Positions 62,562 through 64,000 of a DNA stretch of 64,000 nucleotides are shown piece by piece (within the stretch, counting starts at the first letter, position 1; the number at the start of each line of letters is the position of its first letter). The notes under the pieces were generated by a model that did no database searches, was not told the DNA's origin, and was given only the letters and a program-made list of their open reading frames with translations. Made by a program: the position numbers and the translations under genes. Source of the stretch: Aureobasidium sp. EXF-3400 (lineage: Eukaryota; Ascomycota; Dothideomycetes; Dothideales; Saccotheciaceae); assembly GCA_024195585.1 (NCBI GenBank), contig SWBL01000067.1:62001-126000 (forward strand). Direction: 5' to 3'.

Positions 62562-64000
62562 ATGCAAGCAGCAACTCAGTCTCTACACAGTTTGAAACTC
62601 GGCACTAAATCCATGCCATTGCCTTTCAGCAATGCCTCCAATATTTTAGTCAGCCAGATACGCCTCCAGTATCATCGCCGCAGCTACACTTCCCTGACGT
62701 CCCAACAGCGAAATGGTTCGCATGTTCTGAGCACGCCCTCCCGACGTACTCTTCAAGCCTTACCGACAACGACCCTAGTGCGGTCGCTTGTGGTTCTCTC
62801 AGCTACGGCCCTTCCGGCAAGATTGCTGGCTTCTCTCATTCGCTTGACCAAGAAGCACGTCCATATCATCGAATCTGTTGGTCCTTTGCGATGGACCTTC
62901 AAGAAGTTGTTGTACGACAACTTCTGTATTGGCTTTCAAGAAGATGAGATTCGGGCCAAGACTCAAGAACTTCGTCGCGTTGGCTTCACAGGCATCGTAT
63001 TGGCGAATGCTCGTGAGGCTCAGCCTACTACAGATTCTCATGTGGGTTCAGTAATTGACGACGTTCAATGTGAGGAATGGGTCAACAACAATCTCGAATC
63101 TGTACAACAAGCCGAGCCTGGCGACTACATTGGTCTGAGATTCACAGGGGCGGGTGCAGCAGCCGCAAAATTCCTGTCAGATTTCTCGGCCACTTGCAAA
63201 TCTCACAGTTCGGAAGAAGCATGCAAGCTCTATCCTTCTGAGATGCAGTACTTCGTCTCGCAGGTGGAACGAATATGCAAAGCAGCCGCAGCGCGACAAA
63301 TCCGAGTTTTGATCGATGCCGAATCATCCACTTACCAGAGGGCGATCGATTTTGCAGCTCTGGTGAGTCTTCATAAATTCTGTTCTGGTGGCTCGACTGA
63401 GTTATAGCTTAGCATATCATGCGCCACTTCAATACTTCGCAGAGAGCTCTAGTGTTGAACACTTATCAAATGTCAGTCTCACGCACACTGTTGGAGAGAA
63501 ACATCACTGACTTGAAGCAGGTATCTCAACTCGAGTGCTGACAAACTCAAATCGCATCTCAATCACTCGATGAAGAATGGCTATATACTCGGAATCAAGA
63601 TGGTGCGAGGCGCATACCTTCACACTGAACTTGACAAACAATCCCTTCACGTCTCCAAACAACAGACTGACGAAGCTTATGACGATACTGTCCGTTTTCT
63701 GTTGCGAGAAGGGAGTGGTGCAGCCTGGAAAGCCGATGTCATGCTAGCAACCCACAACGCAAAAAGCGTCCGACAAGCCCTCGATCTATACACCAGCGTT
63801 TGCATGACCTCGAAAGAAGACTACAGACTTCGGCCTCAGGTTTGCGGTGTGGCGTTTGCGCAGCTGATGGGAATGGCTGACGAGGTGTCCATGGAGCTAG
63901 TCAACAAAATTGAACAGGCGAAGGAGCAGGAGTCAAACAAACGAATGACAGAGGTCGACAGCACGAACGTGTATCCTCGTCTTGGTGTATATAAGTATAC
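62562..64000 (+). CDS. prnD: Proline dehydrogenase, mitochondrial (3' end outside window)
   Basis: FAD-dependent proline oxidase converting proline to pyrroline-5-carboxylate at the mitochondrial inner membrane (prnD in Aspergillus, PUT1 in yeast). Exons seen: 62562-63362, 63413-63471 and 63521 onwards, still open at 64000; about 447 codons so far. The N terminus is basic and Ser-rich (HRRSYTSLTSQQRNGSH), a presequence. A hydrophobic stretch TTLVRSLVVLSATALPARLL follows. The joins give DFAALHIMRHFNTSQRALVL and NTYQMYLNSSADKL; an acceptor 24 bases later would lose the conserved IMRHFNT. The barrel has RQIRVLIDAESSTYQ and GIKMVRGAYLHTE, then VMLATHNAKSVRQAL. QVCGVAFAQLMGMADEVSM and NVYPRLGVYKY come near the edge. 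The missing part should be about 40-60 residues. Paired with P5CDH through a shared promoter. Confidence 0.95.

Noticed and set aside
63363..63442. Later acceptor for the first PRODH intron (before AGAGCTCTAG)
   Set aside because: It would drop the conserved IMRHFNTSQ segment; the acceptor GCTTAG at 63412 keeps it and the frame.
1..64000. tRNA, rRNA and CRISPR features
   Set aside because: A visual scan for B-box-like GGTTCGANTCC and for regularly spaced repeats found nothing convincing. A tRNAscan-SE or Infernal run would be decisive and could not be done here.

Overview
The window looks like nuclear DNA of a filamentous ascomycete (Pezizomycotina, probably Dothideomycetes; the class is inference). 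Reasons seen in the sequence: many short spliceosomal introns of about 45-70 nt with GTRNGT donors, CTRAC/CTGAC branch sites and YAG acceptors; divergent and convergent genes with gaps of a few hundred bases; and typical fungal families (Zn2Cys6 regulators, RTA1, Pth11-like/SAT4, AIM11, RRT8, Rgd1). No rRNA, tRNA, CRISPR array or recognisable intact transposon was found. Exon joins were worked out by hand; for nearly all multi-exon models the exon lengths sum to a multiple of three and restore a conserved protein across the join. The SAT4/Pth11 gene is the exception: its inner exons are not resolved.

Layout. 0.7-5.7 kb: POP7 (RNase P/MRP) diverges from the octanoyltransferase gene LIP2, followed by a disordered hypothetical protein and PEX12. 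6-13.7 kb: an acidic-tailed hypothetical, the F-BAR/RhoGAP gene RGD1, an FMN split-barrel protein and eIF1. 14-24.4 kb: a mitoribosomal mL45/Mba1-like protein, a coiled-coil hypothetical, an unusual septin, a CFIm68-like RRM protein, the molybdopterin synthase large subunit and AIM11. 24.4-28.7 kb is gene-poor, holding one secreted Thr/Ser-rich protein and an AT-rich island. 28.7-45.7 kb: a three-RRM protein, an LRR-like protein, a Zn2Cys6 regulator, a secreted lactonase-type propeller, an RRT8-like protein, DNA polymerase X (POL4), MTG1 and a muconate-cyclase-type propeller. 46-53.3 kb: a zinc-cluster/coiled-coil protein with a duplicated 3' end, an RTA1-type membrane protein, a DJ-1/Hsp31-type protein and a Pth11-like receptor.

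54.6-64 kb is the most interesting part: an amino-acid/choline-type APC permease, a Zn2Cys6 regulator, a sarcosine/amadoriase-type FAD oxidase, delta-1-pyrroline-5-carboxylate dehydrogenase and proline dehydrogenase (running off the window end). This resembles the classic fungal proline-utilisation (prn) clusters but has a different permease class and an added FAD amine oxidase. Four copies of a 15-bp dyad-like motif (GCGSYTACGCTARCC) lie only in the oxidase promoter and in the divergent P5CDH/PRODH promoter. I infer a co-regulated catabolon feeding a proline-like, possibly N-substituted, substrate to glutamate.
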